Positions 1 to 11,850 of a DNA stretch of 64,000 bases are shown one piece after another. Position 1 is the first letter of the stretch. Every line of letters starts with the position of its first letter. Position numbers and translations under genes: made by a program. The notes under the pieces are model-generated. The model made no database searches. It saw only the letters and a list, made by a program, of their open reading frames with translations, and was not told where the DNA came from. Where the stretch lies: assembly GCA_032433595.1 (NCBI GenBank), contig JASWJB010000036.1:124001-188000 (forward strand). Reading direction: 5' to 3'. The stretch is from Conoideocrella luteorostrata. Taxonomy: Eukaryota > Ascomycota > Sordariomycetes > Hypocreales > Clavicipitaceae.

Positions 1-104
1 TGGGCTTGGTTGGTGCCGCGCAGTGCGTACAATACAACGGCTTGGAGGACGGTTGATGCAGCCACACCCTGAATAACACTTTTTGCTCTTGTTCGGAGCG
101 CCAT
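1..104 (-). CDS. Possible N-terminus of a gene running off the left edge
   Basis: On the minus strand an ATG at 104 opens a frame with no stop through the window edge, giving 34 residues beginning MALRTRAKSVIQGVAAST. The start has a G at +4 (ATGGCG) and faces away from the aldehyde dehydrogenase, so the two would be divergently transcribed across about 670 bases. The peptide is basic at the start and then hydrophobic, which could be an organelle signal or a first membrane segment. I do not recognise the family, and a stop-free run of this length can occur by chance, so this is a weak call. Confidence 0.3.
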   Translation of the reverse strand, partial: MALRTRAKSVIQGVAASTVLQAVVLYALRGTNQA

Positions 105-771
105 CGGTCTCAAGTATGCTGCATTGTTCTTATTGCATTGTGATTTGTAGACGAGAGAGCGTTGCAGAATCCGCTCAAAGAGACTGGGCCATGCATACAT
201 GACGTTTTGTTATCGGCATAGCAAGAAAGCCAGTCAATAAGCTCCAGAGCTGAATGCAGTACTACCCTAACTACCCACCATGTCTCTCTATCCGCAGTAG
301 TCCGCCATGGCGGCATCACCACATTGTGAGCAGTGACGGCATCCGAGGGGCAAAAACGGGCGTGTGCCATCCAATTGGCAACATACTGTAGTTATTGTAT
401 TGTGGTGTATGCAGCAGAAACCCGAGTCTCCGTAGGATCCCCAACTTTTTTTCGAGTGTCTAGTGGAGAAGCGGCTAACACTCCCCAGCGAGCTGTGGGC
501 AGCTCCCAGTGCGGTCGACGATATTTGCTGGACTTGGTGTATTTTTAAGAAACTTCTCAGCTGGCATCTTCTCTTTGCAATTTTCACTCCTGTATTTGAA
601 CTCTTGAGACTATTGTTGCAACTTACTTTGCTTCATACGGCACATTTTTCGCGTACACCACACCCACCCACATACAGAGTTCCCAATTGTACAGTACAAC
701 AGCAGCAGCAGCAACAACGTATAACTACCACAATCACCAGATCTTAGATCAAACTGCATACTCTCGCCATC
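105..771. other. Intergenic region and ALDH 5' leader
   Basis: This holds the upstream region of the aldehyde dehydrogenase and perhaps of the left-edge gene. A CAG/CAA-rich run at 698-719 sits in the probable 5' leader, about 50 bases before the dehydrogenase ATG. Short frames here show no recognisable protein and I read them as non-coding. Confidence 0.6.
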
Positions 772-2346
772 ATGGCGCTCCAAGTCCAACTCAAAGCTCC
801 TAATGGTGTGGAATACACTCAGCCCATAGGGCTATTCATCAACAACGAATTTGTCAAAGCAACATCTTCTAAAACAATCACTAGCATCAGCCCCAGGTAC
901 GTCTACCGTGTAAGTGAGTGCCGCTTTCTCCACTAACCACATATTTTGTCTTCTGTCAACAGCACCGGTCAAGAAATCTGCTCTGTCGAAGCAGCTTCGC
1001 CGTCAGACATCGACCGCGCCGTGTCGGCCGCCCGCGCAGCCTTCAATGACCCTTCATGGCGGGACATCACGGGCGGCGCTCGCTCCGCCCTGATGCACAA
1101 GCTGGCCGACCTGGTCGAGCAGCACCAGCGCGTGCTCGCCACCATCGAGACCTGGGATAATGGCAAGCCATACAGCGTGTCGTTCAACGAGGATCTCGCA
1201 GAGGTGATCGGCTGTCTTCGCTACTACGCCGGTTGGGCGGACAAGATCCACGGCCAGACCATCCCCACGTCCACCGCAAAGTTCGCCTACACCCTCAAAC
1301 AACCCGTGGGTGTGTGCGCGCAGATCATCCCATGGAACTATCCGCTCGCCATGGCCGCGTGGAAGCTGGGCCCTGCTCTCGCGACCGGCAACGTCATTGT
1401 CATGAAGCCTGCCGAGCAGACGCCCCTTTCTATCCTCTACCTCGCGGACCTGGCTCGCCAAGCTGGCTTTCCGCCCGGCGTGCTCAACATAGTCAATGGC
1501 TTCGGGCGCGAGGCTGGTTCCGCGCTGTCTTCCCACCCGGGCATCAACAAGATTGCATTTACGGGCTCGACCCTCACAGGGCGTGAGATCATGAAGAGCG
1601 CCGCTGTGGGTATGAAGAACATCACGCTAGAGACGGGCGGCAAGTCGCCACTCTTGGTTTTTGGCGATGCCGACATCGAGCAGGCCGCCAAGTGGGCGTA
1701 CGTGGGCATCATGAGCAACCAAGGTCAGGTATGCACCGCCACGTCACGCCTGCTGGTGCAAAAGTCCATCGTGGACAAGTTTGTCCAGGCCCTCGTCCAG
1801 GAAGTCAAGGCATCCGTCAAGATTGGCGACCCCTTTGCTGAGGAGACTACTCACGGCCCGCAAGTGTCGCAGGCTCAATACGACAAGATCCTGGGGTATA
1901 TCGAGTCTGCAAAAGGCCAGGGCGCGAAGCTCGAGGTGGGGGGTTCGTCTGCGCAAAAGACTGCTGGAAACGGCAAGGGCTTCTTCATTGAACCGACTGT
2001 CTTTTCCAACGTCACCAAGAATATGGACGTCTTCCGGGAGGAAGTCTTTGGCCCCCTGGTGACCATCACTCCGTTTGAGGATGAGAAAGACGCTGTTGCT
2101 CTTGCTAACGACTCTATTTATGGCTTGGCGGCCGCTGTGTTTAGCCAGAACATCGAGCGTGCTCACAGAGTAGCTGCTGCGCTTGAGGCCGGCATGGTCT
2201 GGATAAACTCTTCTAATGATTCCGAAATTCAAGTACCTTTTGGTGGTGTCAAGCAGAGTGGCATTGGTCGTGAATTGGGAGAGGCCGGTCTTGCTGCTTA
2301 CACTGAGACCAAGGCCGTGCATGTCAACTTGGGCTCGAAACTGTGA
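772..2346 (+). CDS. Aldehyde dehydrogenase with C-terminal SKL (peroxisomal)
   Basis: NAD(P)+-dependent aldehyde dehydrogenase that oxidises an aldehyde to its carboxylic acid. Two exons, 772-896 and 963-2346, are separated by a 66-base GT-AG intron; the join gives 502 residues, normal for the family. The ATG at 772 was chosen because the upstream exon supplies the usual N-terminal strand (IGLFINNEFV). The nucleophile is Cys299 in NQGQVCTATSR and the general base is Glu265 in LETGGKSP; the substrate tunnel motif PWNYPL is also present. The last three residues are SKL, a canonical type 1 peroxisomal targeting signal. This matters because the copper amine oxidase nearby also carries such a signal. 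The exact aldehyde is not visible; betaine-, amino- or simple aliphatic aldehydes are all possible. It is convergent with the permease gene. Confidence 0.93.
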
Positions 2347-2830
2347 TGCCTGGTTTGTTGACATGTAGACATTGAGAAAGATTTGTTTTGGAGCACATCA
2401 ATATAGGCAACAAGACTATTATTAAAAAGTATCAAGAGGCAGAAATCGCACAAAAAGCCCCGCTACATTGAATGAATGAATGAATGAAGATATTATAATC
2501 GCCTGTGACTCTCAAGCTACAATGTGACATGTGTAACACGTTGAATGAAATCATTATCCAGCAAGAAGGCTTTGGTATCACTGTATAAGTGAAACGTTAA
2601 CAACTAAATTACGCGGCGATAGGCATTTGACTGAACACGAGTCTCTTGGTCAATATAACTACTACTACATATAGGCTCCTAACTCTGTACCTACCACACC
2701 AATAAGTTGTTGCAGACCCACATCTTCCCATAGTGGGCTCATTCATTCATACCCATCCGTATCTACCCTGTCACAACTCCAAATAACCTCGGCTCCATCT
2801 ACGTCTTCTGGTGACTTGCTGGCTTGGCTA
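2347..2830. other. Intergenic, convergent 3' regions
   Basis: This spacer lies between the convergent dehydrogenase and permease genes and should hold both 3' ends. A (TGAA)x5 microsatellite runs at 2469-2488. I see no coding sequence. Confidence 0.7.
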
Positions 2831-4462
2831 TCACTTTACTTTGTTCAGCTGCTGCTGAGCGTTTGGATGACCATCTTGGCTTAGTCCGCAATTCTCCGCG
2901 TACAAGATATGTTCCGCCATTTCCCCAGTCTGCATGAAGGTTCTGTGGCCCTGGATAACCCAGAAGCTCAAGGATAGGACGAGCATGACGCCAAACACTG
3001 CGATGGCAAAGTTCATGTCGCTGGCAGGAGGGTTTGGCGCACTTGGGAAAAAGAAAAAGACCGTGGTAATAGAGCAGTAGATCACAGACACCCAATTCGC
3101 GGCAGGGCCAAATCTACCAAGCTTGAATTCTCCGCCGCTAGGAAGCTTGTCACGGCCAACTACCATGAGCACTCCAATTGGAAGAGCGTAAGAGATGGTA
3201 AGGGCGATTGTGCTCACACTGAGAATTGCTTGCAAGACAGTGCTGGCAAACAAATAAAGCACGCCAACAAGACAGACAATAAAGCACTGGAGCCACAGGG
3301 CACGACCAGGCACCATCCATGTGTCGTCCACTTTTGAGAACCAGATACCAAACGGAAATCCGCCATCTCGAGCAAAACTCCACGTCAGTCGTGACGAAGA
3401 CGTGAGCACGCTGGTCCCCTGGCCTATGCCGTTGAAAATGAAGAGTGCAACCATGACGGCTCCACCAACGAGCCCAGCTGTGGATATAAGAAGTTCGATA
3501 AAAGGGTTGCCCGACGGCGGAGAGAGGATATTATCAACATTTTGAATACAAAAGAGGCACACCATCATGAAGATAAAACCAGTAAAAGCGCCAATGAGGA
3601 CGGCGAGATACATCGTTCTTGGAGCATTGCGTCTTGGAGCGGGAATTTCTTCCACCATGTGGATGACCGAGTCGAAGGCTGTTAGACCATAAGCACTCTG
3701 TACAAGACCGAGAAACCACACAACACCATCTCCCCAGCCCGTTTGGTTGATCCACTGACCAAATACAAACGAAGCTGGCTGGTATGAAAGGTTACTGCCC
3801 GTCCCGACGCAGATGAGGAGAGCCAACGAAATGGCGATGAATAGACCTCCGAAGCCAATACCAACAAAGTTGTTGAATGTAGGGAGAATCCAGTCCTTGC
3901 GACAGGCACCATAGTTGACAAGCGTCATGAAAATAGTGATGCCCACATAGACGAGGAATTGAACCCATCCTTTGCTGGCACCCTCCCAGTTGGGATCAAA
4001 CATGAGCTTCATAGACAGCAGAAACTGTGTCATAAAGGCAATCTGGGAAGCCGTTAAGGTCCACCATCCAAAGGTGTTGATCCAGGCACACATGTACGAC
4101 GCAAAACGGCCGGCTGGTGTGTTCCAGAGTTGAGAAATCCAGAAGGCCTGGCCGAGAGCTGTGGGCATGCTGCTGACCAGTTCCCCCAAGGACACTGCAA
4201 CGCAAGTATTACAAGCTGTGACAAGCAAGAGGCCCCAGAGAATACCGACTGGGCCACCGTTTGATAAGCCTGTGGCCAAATCCTGAGCCATAGTGGACCA
4301 TGTTCCTAACACGCAAAATGCCAGCGCAAGCATGCTCAAGAGGCTGAACTTGCGAGAGAGGGTCTGGACATGGCCCAGAGCGGCGAGATCTTGTGCATCG
4401 CGGGTGGCTTGGTCGCTCAGGTCGACGGTAGCTTTCTGATATAACTGGCTTGTTTGATCCAT
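2831..4462 (-). CDS. APC-family permease, choline/GABA transporter-like
   Basis: Plasma-membrane transporter of the amino acid-polyamine-organocation superfamily, closest in appearance to fungal Hnm1/Uga4-type choline and GABA permeases. It is a single exon of 543 residues from the first in-frame ATG at 4462. The open frame continues 18 codons upstream without an ATG and then meets a stop, so a short spliced upstream exon is possible. About 12 hydrophobic segments follow a polar N-terminal tail. Family landmarks include the SLGELVSSMPTALGQAFW stretch after TM2, the YMCAWINTFGWW segment, and the HMVEEIPAPRRNAPRTM loop after TM6. The substrate cannot be read from sequence. Its place between an aldehyde dehydrogenase and an amine oxidase suggests an amine or quaternary amine. 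Confidence 0.88.
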   Translation of the reverse strand: MDQTSQLYQKATVDLSDQATRDAQDLAALGHVQTLSRKFSLLSMLALAFCVLGTWSTMAQDLATGLSNGGPVGILWGLLLVTACNTCVAVSLGELVSSMPTALGQAFWISQLWNTPAGRFASYMCAWINTFGWWTLTASQIAFMTQFLLSMKLMFDPNWEGASKGWVQFLVYVGITIFMTLVNYGACRKDWILPTFNNFVGIGFGGLFIAISLALLICVGTGSNLSYQPASFVFGQWINQTGWGDGVVWFLGLVQSAYGLTAFDSVIHMVEEIPAPRRNAPRTMYLAVLIGAFTGFIFMMVCLFCIQNVDNILSPPSGNPFIELLISTAGLVGGAVMVALFIFNGIGQGTSVLTSSSRLTWSFARDGGFPFGIWFSKVDDTWMVPGRALWLQCFIVCLVGVLYLFASTVLQAILSVSTIALTISYALPIGVLMVVGRDKLPSGGEFKLGRFGPAANWVSVIYCSITTVFFFFPSAPNPPASDMNFAIAVFGVMLVLSLSFWVIQGHRTFMQTGEMAEHILYAENCGLSQDGHPNAQQQLNKVK

Positions 4463-7400
4463 GCTATCTTCAACGCAAGGGTCGCTGTCATTCTCTGATG
4501 ATAGGTTGTCTGACAAGGTCGATCAAGAAAGGCGAACTTCTTTCGATGATTCGCGCGAAAGGGAAAGAAAGAGATCGATGAGGATTGTATGCTCTGTGAT
4601 GATGAGGTAGCAACTTGGTTTTTCGGGATTAAGATGGTGATGGGGCGGGCGATCCAAGTCAAGGGGTTCAACTTGGGTAAGACGTGGAAAATCGGTCACT
4701 TGGGGGACGTCAAGTCGGTCATCAGCCTAGTTTAGTACTTGGGACTGTTCTTGTAAGCAAGGCAGTTACTGTAAAACCAGGATCGACTGGCAAGTGCCTA
4801 CCGACGGAAGGCCAAGAGAAAACGTATGAAAGGCGTCAAAACGCCATGAGGAATATTGGAGTCAAGGAACTTGGGGGTACGAAATGGTTCATCCGGACGG
4901 ACAGGGTGGGGTGTTTGTGTAGCTAGGTAAATTGGACAGTATTGTATTGTAGGCCACCTCCGATGACAGCAACAGACGGGAAGAGTCGCAATAGCTGACG
5001 AGAGGCTGGCTTGGTGTGTCTTTGTCTAACCGTCCACCTGAAAGTATAGTGTGCGCACTTTGCGCCACTGCAGTTTGAGGTGTAAGGGCGCGCAGGTAAT
5101 CACCCGCCGGCAAGGCTTGACACAGGCCGTTATCGCGTTGCTCTTTGTCAACGATGCAGCGAGGTGATCGTCATGGATGCCTACATGCGGGGGTTGCAGG
5201 GTATGGGGTGGACGGCGAAATGCGCCGCTTCAAACCAGGACGATATGAAGATGTTGGGGGTCAGCCGCGCAGGTTTAGAGTACAATCTCAATGCATACAC
5301 TGTTTGCCAGTCATTTTTTTCCCCTGGCGATGCTGATTAGGCTCATTTGATATCGGTGGGGAGGAGGACCGAAATTTGGGCCTGGGTTCAAGCCACGCGA
5401 TAACGGCGGGGCGGCAACGGGAAGGCATCGGCGAGCGAATACTAGTATTGTCGAGATATCGTGGTCAAGGTGAATTAAGCAAGATGGTAAGCATGCCGTG
5501 ATGCTGCAACATTGGTTGAGGACACGTAGATCCTCGTATGACTGATGAAACCGACTGCTCCTAATGCAACTGTGGTGTCGTTTTTGTTCCTAGAGAAGAA
5601 GAAGGAGCAAACGAGCACTTAGCTGCTGCACACGACTAATCCAGTTACATCTGATTTACAAAAGAAGAAGAATTTGATATGCACAATGAACTGACGCAGG
5701 TATCTTTTGCTGCTTTCACGCGTCCCAGCGTTACTCCGTACGGAAGGTACGGATACTACAACAAATTCTTCGACAGCAAGGTGCTACCCGAACAGGTGAT
5801 CCGATACCTGGGAGATGGCATCAAAATTCACTGCGACAAACTGTAAACAGACTCAACTTACGAAGAATTCACCTGTAACTAAGCTTCGGGTGAGTTCAGC
5901 TATTAGTCAGTTGTCGCTCGGCCCCTCGACTCGCAGCTTGATTCCGTGACAAAATAACAAACTAACTGCTCCGTATCGGCTCCTCAATTTAGTTGCACAC
6001 GCCCAAGATGGACAAGCCCCCACGCTTATCATCGAATCCACCACTCCGATTCCGTAAATGTATCATCACGGTGAGGAGGGCACGATTCATTTGAAAGACG
6101 TTCAATTCGCACTTCCGTCGGTTCGTCGCAAGCCTGATGGAATAGAGTTCGACAAAACGTGCTATGAGGGCTAAAGAATATGGCATTGTCCCGGGTCTCC
6201 CGCGATACAACACTCTAGCCTGGGACAATGCTTCGCGCCGACTGTACGCAGGCAAGGGGTTTCGGCTAGCCCATTGACATTGCTACCCCGGGCTCGCCCG
6301 ATTGGAGAGGATGGAGCTTTTTTTTTTTGTCATAACGGAGTCGCTTTTCCGTACGGAGTACTCCGGACACTACTCCGTAATAGCTATTGCAATTCAAGGT
6401 TGCCGAGATGCTTCTTGTTACTATGACTGAAGTCTGTGCACCCTATGTACCATACAGAATAACGGTTCCAGAAAAGTGACAGGATTCCCCAGGTCTTCCA
6501 TTCCCCGCACCACAGAGCAATGAGACATTTTAGGCGAGGCGCGGAATGACTCAACCCAAGCTGGTGACCTCGACAGCCATACTCCACACACACACACACG
6601 CACACACAAAATTTACACAACTGTCCCAAGCGTCCAGATCAGCTTCCCAGATACGGAGATTGGAGAATATCCACTACTCCAACTCGCGTTATCCGTCATT
6701 GTGCAATTATAGTTACTGCAGATGCACCACACCCAACCCTTGGCTTGGCTTCGCTGCTCCGCGGCCACCCGAAAACCACGGCGCATGCAAGGCTTCGGGC
6801 TCCGGCAACCCTCTGGGCTGTACTTTCCGGGGTTTGCGGGTCTGAATGCCCGTTCCATCTCCAATTATTGTCGCTTGTTCATCGCCGGGACAGCCCTTGA
6901 TCCTGGAGTAGACTCCCGAAACCCGGGGTCTACGGACAGCAGATGGCTTCGGACGCGGTCACGGAGCCGTTATGGTTTCCTTGGGTTACACATGGTTACG
7001 CTTATGGCAAAACGGCTGCTCTTGATTGACTGTACTAACTAGCTCCTGTCATTTTTCGAGAAGAGCTAGCATGATAGTCAGTGCCCGTAAAGATACTGGA
7101 GACGTTTATCGACTTATGGTCTGATTTCAGACCAAGATTGGAGCATGTTAGGCATATGCTATGCAGGCAGATATATCTGGACATGACTAGATTTGCATGT
7201 CCATGCAAGTGCTCTGGCTCGGACATTTTTGGTCTGTGGCAACTTGGCACAACAAGCTAATGACTTATCTATTACGAGAGACAACCGATAAGTTTCTAGA
7301 GTTCTCAGCTAGATTCAGCTATCGCGTGCCGATATCCACCGTGACTTACGAAACCACTATCCGCTGCTAGAGTGGGTTCACGAGGACGGCGGCCGCGGGC

Positions 7401-7627
7401 TGGCGGTCTCACGTACCAATTACACTGGGTGTATAGTAGGTTTTCTTTCTAAGATCTGACTCTGAAACCTTTGATACGGTATATATTCTTGTCTTCTTGA
7501 TGGTTCCGTTGAAACATGGCCGGAATTTAGGTTGTCGAACACTTTCTTCTCTCCAACTTCGAGACCAATACTACACACATACAAATTATAATCCCAAATC
7601 GGCAACAGACCTAAACGTCAATACATT
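4463..7627. other. 3.1 kb intergenic region between divergent genes
   Basis: This is the shared upstream region of the permease and the amine oxidase. It contains a (CA)n run at 6584-6608, three exact copies of TACGGAGTA or its complement (5732, 6352, 6371), and a short perfect inverted repeat at 7117-7134 with 8-bp arms. Frames in the region are short, unconserved in appearance and not convincing as genes. Confidence 0.6.
6584..6608. repeat. (CA)n microsatellite
   Basis: A run of CA dinucleotides with one CG interruption, in intergenic DNA. Confidence 0.9.
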
Positions 7628-9912
7628 ATGGCTGCCCCCGCTCTGCAACAACAGTTGGACACTACGTCAATACCGGGCTATGTAATCTTCCCAGAGCAAA
7701 ATGACATAGTTCCACAGGCTGCCGCCGTCCCTCGCTCCCAAGTTCACCCTCTAGGTAAGTAAAATTGCATTGACGAGGGAGGTTTCCCTTACTGGCAAAT
7801 CAACAACCATCATAAAAATGCCTCTGCACTTCTGTGTTTCTTTATTCCATAGTGTATAATGTATAATTCCAGAGCTATAGACTCAACGCTGACTTCAAAT
7901 CTTTAACTACTTCAGACCAGCTCTCGGTGCACGAAATCTCCACATCTGCAAAGTTGATTCGTGACTATGCCAACCCCAAGCAATTGAAATTCAACTGCAT
8001 TACGCTTCGTGAACCCAAAAAGAATGAGTATAGCGCATTTCGATCAAGAACAGGCCCACGGCCCCAGAGACGCGCATTTGCCATCGTCCTTGAGCAAGGC
8101 ACTCCTAATGTTGCTGAAGTCATTGTTAACTTGACAAAGTCACAAGTTGAAGAATGGAAGCCGGTTGGCGATGTTGCACCCACCCTCACTTTGGAGGACC
8201 TTGATGTCATGGAACGAATTGCTCGTACCAACCCTCGCGTCATTGAGGTTTGTGCCGAAATTGGTATCACCGACATGTCCAAGGTTTATCTGGATGCTTG
8301 GGCTATTGGTGTTGATCGTCGATGGGGCTTTGAGCGCCGTCTCCAGCAAGGTCTCCCTTACTATCGAGCCTCTGAGTTCGACAATCAGTACGCTCACCCT
8401 CTTGACTTCACTGTTGTTGCGGATACCGAGACCGAAGAGGTCCTCTGCGTTGATGTTCGCCGTGTCAACGGGGAGCGCACACAAATTCCCCTTGAGCAAC
8501 ACAATTACTTGCCTGAGTTCATCGGCGACGGCTACCAGCCGCACAAGCTCAAACCCATCGACATAACTCAACCTGAAGGCGTTTCCTTCCAAATGAAGGG
8601 CAACGAGATCCACTGGGCCAACTACAAGATGCATATTGGCTTCAACTATCGTGAGGGCATTGTGCTTTCTGATGTTCGGATCCACGACCCATACGAGAAC
8701 CGTGAGCGTACCCTGTTCAATCGTATCAGTGTCGTCGAGATGGTTGTACCCTACGGTAACCCTGATCCCCCTCACCACAAGAAGCACGCCTTCGATGTCG
8801 GCGAGTATGGTTCTGGTCTGATGACCAACTCGCTCAAGCTCGGATGTGACTGCAAGGGTGCTATTCACTACCTCGACGGTGTTGTTTCTACCTCCAAGGG
8901 ACAGGCAGCCGTCATTCCCAACGCCATTTGCATTCATGAGGAAGACAACGGCCTTTTGTACAAGCACACCGATTTTCGTGATGCCAATGTCGTCTCTGCT
9001 CGTGACCGCAAACTGATTATTTCTCAAATAATCACTGCGGCTAATTACGAGTACGGCTTTTACCACACTTTCATGCTTGACGGCACTTATAAGCTCGAGA
9101 TGAAGCTCACTGGCATGCTCAACACCTACTGCATGCATCCCTCCGAGACAGCTGCGCCGTATGGTACCGAGGTTGCCCCAGGTATCAATGCCCATAACCA
9201 CCAACACATCTTCTCTCTTCGTGTCGACCCCGAGATTGACGGACCAAACAACTCTGTTCTCCAGAGTGATGCCGTGTCCTCAGACGCACCAGTTGGATCG
9301 CCCGAGAACCTCTACGGCAATGGCTTCTACTGCAAAAAGACTGTACTTCGAACCGCTAAGGAGGGTGCTGTTAACTACTGCCACGAGACTCAGCGAGCGT
9401 GGGACATTGTCAATCCCAACAAGATCAACGAGTCGTGCAAGAAGCCCATTGGCTATAAGATCATCAACAATAGTTGCCCTCCGCTGCTAGCCAAGCCTGG
9501 CAGTGTTGTATACAAACGGGCTGCCTTTGCCCGCAAGAGTTTGTGGGTTGTTCCTTACAAAGACTACGAACTTTTCCCGGCAGGCGACTACGTTTGCCAA
9601 TCCAACGGCGAAGAAAACCACCCTTATAATGGCACCATTCTCGACTGGTCTAACCGTGATGAGTCGATTGAGAATACAGACATTGTGTGTTACTTGCAGT
9701 TTGGACTTACGCATTTCCCTCGCTGTGAGGATTTCCCCATCATGCCTGCCGAGCCTGTCAGTGTCATGATCCGTGCAAGCAACTTTTTCCAGAAGAACCC
9801 TGCACTGTGGGTGCCACCCTCGCAAGTCAAGAATGATACCTCTTCCCGAAATGCTTTCTCGTCAGCTAGCTGCTGCAGTGGGAATAAGTCAAAGGCTTCG
9901 GCTCGTTTGTAA
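7628..9912 (+). CDS. Copper-containing primary amine oxidase, PTS1 (ARL)
   Basis: Copper/topaquinone amine oxidase that converts a primary amine and O2 to aldehyde, ammonia and H2O2. Exons 7628-7754 and 7916-9912 flank a 161-base intron; the join gives 707 residues, typical for fungal peroxisomal enzymes, and restores the usual HPLDxLS start of the N2 domain. The topaquinone precursor is Tyr420 in ANYEYGFYH, the catalytic base is probably Asp336 in HAFDVGEYGSG, and the copper ligands are His471, His473 and His642. The protein ends SARL; ARL fits the type 1 peroxisomal signal. Nitrogen-source control is expected for the family but I did not establish sites. The product aldehyde could be handled by the SKL-tagged dehydrogenase at 772-2346. 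Confidence 0.95.
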
Positions 9913-10517
9913 GAAAAATATAAGGAGAGAAGTAAGGAGGGAGGGAGGGAAGGAAGGAAGGAGGACAGGAAGAGAGAAAAGAAAGGAATGATAGCATGTC
10001 ACATCATGAATGCATTAAATTCATAGCGGTCTTGACTTTTGATTTTACATGCTAGTTTATTTCAATTAAACAATTACTTGACCTTCTCTGAATTTACTCT
10101 GACGGCTTTGTTGTTCGTAGAATTGATATGAAATGTTTTGGATTGCTAATGTGCACTCGTTGGGTTCAACAGCGTGTCTGATGGATTACAGTTGTGCGTA
10201 CAGTGAATTTGAAGTTGAGTCCAAGAGGTTCTGTGTTTTCAGAAAACACCCCTTGGATAAATACAGCTGATATAAAGGTAGATGCCACCCACACCAATTA
10301 GATTAATATACTTGTGACAATGAGGCTCGTCTTTTCTCTGCGGGTTGTGTCTATATATTTAATTTCTTGTTCATCATATGCCCGCAATAAATTATGTGGA
10401 TAACGGGTCGTGTTCGAACCGAACTTCATCCACAAGGGGACTGTCTCTTTGATGGCCGCAAGGCATCAAAACATAGTTTTCAATTTCCGGGATTAGTTCA
10501 CCGGGTAATTTCATCAT
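9913..10517. other. Intergenic, convergent 3' regions
   Basis: A purine-rich GA/GGA tract runs at 9911-9987 directly after the amine oxidase stop, probably in its 3' untranslated region. A short perfect inverted repeat sits at 10233-10249 (8-bp arms, 1-base loop). Otherwise AT-rich and without a gene. Confidence 0.65.
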
Positions 10518-11850
10518 TCATCTGTTATAGCCTCCTTTGACCAACTCCTCCATCTTCTCCTGAGAGTCCGAGAAGTGGTTGATAGCCTGTATGATCTTGC
10601 CTGGCCCCAAACCCGCTTCTCGTAAATTCAAGCCTCCATGCGGCTTCGTCGCCGATAAGAGCACGGTAATCTCGAATATCCCAATCTGTGCTCTCTGGCC
10701 CATCAGAAACATATTTACCCAACTTGCCAGGCTGTGAGTTGGCATCCGTCGTATTAAGCTCGGCCAGCAGCCCCGGCGCAATAGTGATATGATCAGTGCC
10801 AGCTAGTTTTGTCACCTCATCGATTGAAGTGAACGATGGCGGCAAGAACCTGTGTGTGGTAAAGGTGTTTCCTATAGTAAGCTCGGATTTGGCGACAAAA
10901 ATCAAAGGCTTTATTATGGTCGATATAGCTGTGGTATGTGCCCATCAGCTGGCAGGTCTCCTCGGGGCGGAAGATTACATACACTGGCCCAAAATGGACT
11001 TTGAGCTCATTAACGTATGGCGCGATGTATGTGCAACAGGCAGCGCCGGCGAGCGCAGCCTGCTCCATGCAAAACACTGTGGTGGCAAGAGTAGCAATAC
11101 CATTTGCACTGATGACTTCACATGCTTGAAGACCTTCCCACGCGGCGGGGACCTTGATGCACACCCGTTTTGGATCGACATTTGGTGCTAGAGCCTTGAA
11201 GATGGCGATGATGCCTGAGTTTGGACTCTGCATCAGCGGGTGTAAAGTTGTCACGATCAGTCCATGTTACGTACGGAATGCATTCTGGACGATTGCCCTC
11301 GTAGAATAGGAGAGTTTCGGGTTTGTCTGGACACGGAGGTACCCAGTTGTGCTTGATATGAATTGTATTTGCAATTTGACCATCTCAAAGGCGTCAGTTA
11401 GTGATTAAACATCTTGAGACCCAAATCATAAGTGAAATTGGCGCACAAGAATCTCGACAACAAACTCCTCAAAAATAGAGTTTTGGAAGTCCTTCAAACG
11501 ACCTGCAGCATCGGCTTTAGCTTCTGTAATGAGATCCTGATGGAACAGTGTCTTCGTATTGTCCGTGTCAAGTTTGGTGAGTTCGAAATAGGCAATTGCC
11601 TACAAGGTGTACTTAACTTCAGCACGATTAAAAGGAGCATCCGCGCCAGCCAAGTCACCTTACCTGATTGGAAGTACAATCGACGAAAGGGCCCAGCTTT
11701 TTAGCCACTGCGAATCATCATGTTAGATCTTGTTAGGTGGAGCCGGGGAATTGTGTGTGCTAGGAGGTCACCATGGGTATCCATTGTGTCACAATCCACC
11801 TGGCACATCCATCGCAGGATCTCTAGTAAGGAAATCCTGTTAAATTTTAA
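10518..11850 (-). pseudogene. Transaldolase-like gene with two frameshifts
   Basis: The minus strand carries a transaldolase-family (class I Schiff-base aldolase) reading in pieces, family order preserved. Going 5' to 3': VDCDTMDTH near 11790, AKKLGPFVDCTSNQ near 11690, AIAYFELTKLDTDN near 11610, QTNPKLSYSTRAIV near 11300, and the lysine motif VCIKVPAAWEGLQ near 11160. Plausible GT-AG introns join most pieces, including one at about 10930-10990 that is read through in the open frame. Near 10840, after HTQVLAA, one extra base throws the frame off before TSIDEVTKLAGTDH. A second shift near 10600 separates EAAWRLEFTRSGFG from GKIIQAINHFSD. The Schiff-base lysine region is intact. Start and one splice boundary (about 11340-11460) are uncertain. 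It appears to be a recent pseudogene; sequencing error is the alternative. Confidence 0.82.

Noticed and set aside
4463..4516. Longer N-terminus of the permease
   Set aside because: The extra 18 codons begin at a TTG with a stop just upstream; no ATG supports them unless an unseen exon is spliced on.
8140..9207. 355-codon frame on the minus strand
   Set aside because: It lies wholly antisense to the amine oxidase, whose catalytic residues are all present; codon structure favours the plus strand.
10930..10990. In-frame insertion in the transaldolase relic
   Set aside because: As a defect it was rejected: it has a GTATGT donor, CTGATG branch and CACAG acceptor and is an ordinary intron read through in the open frame.
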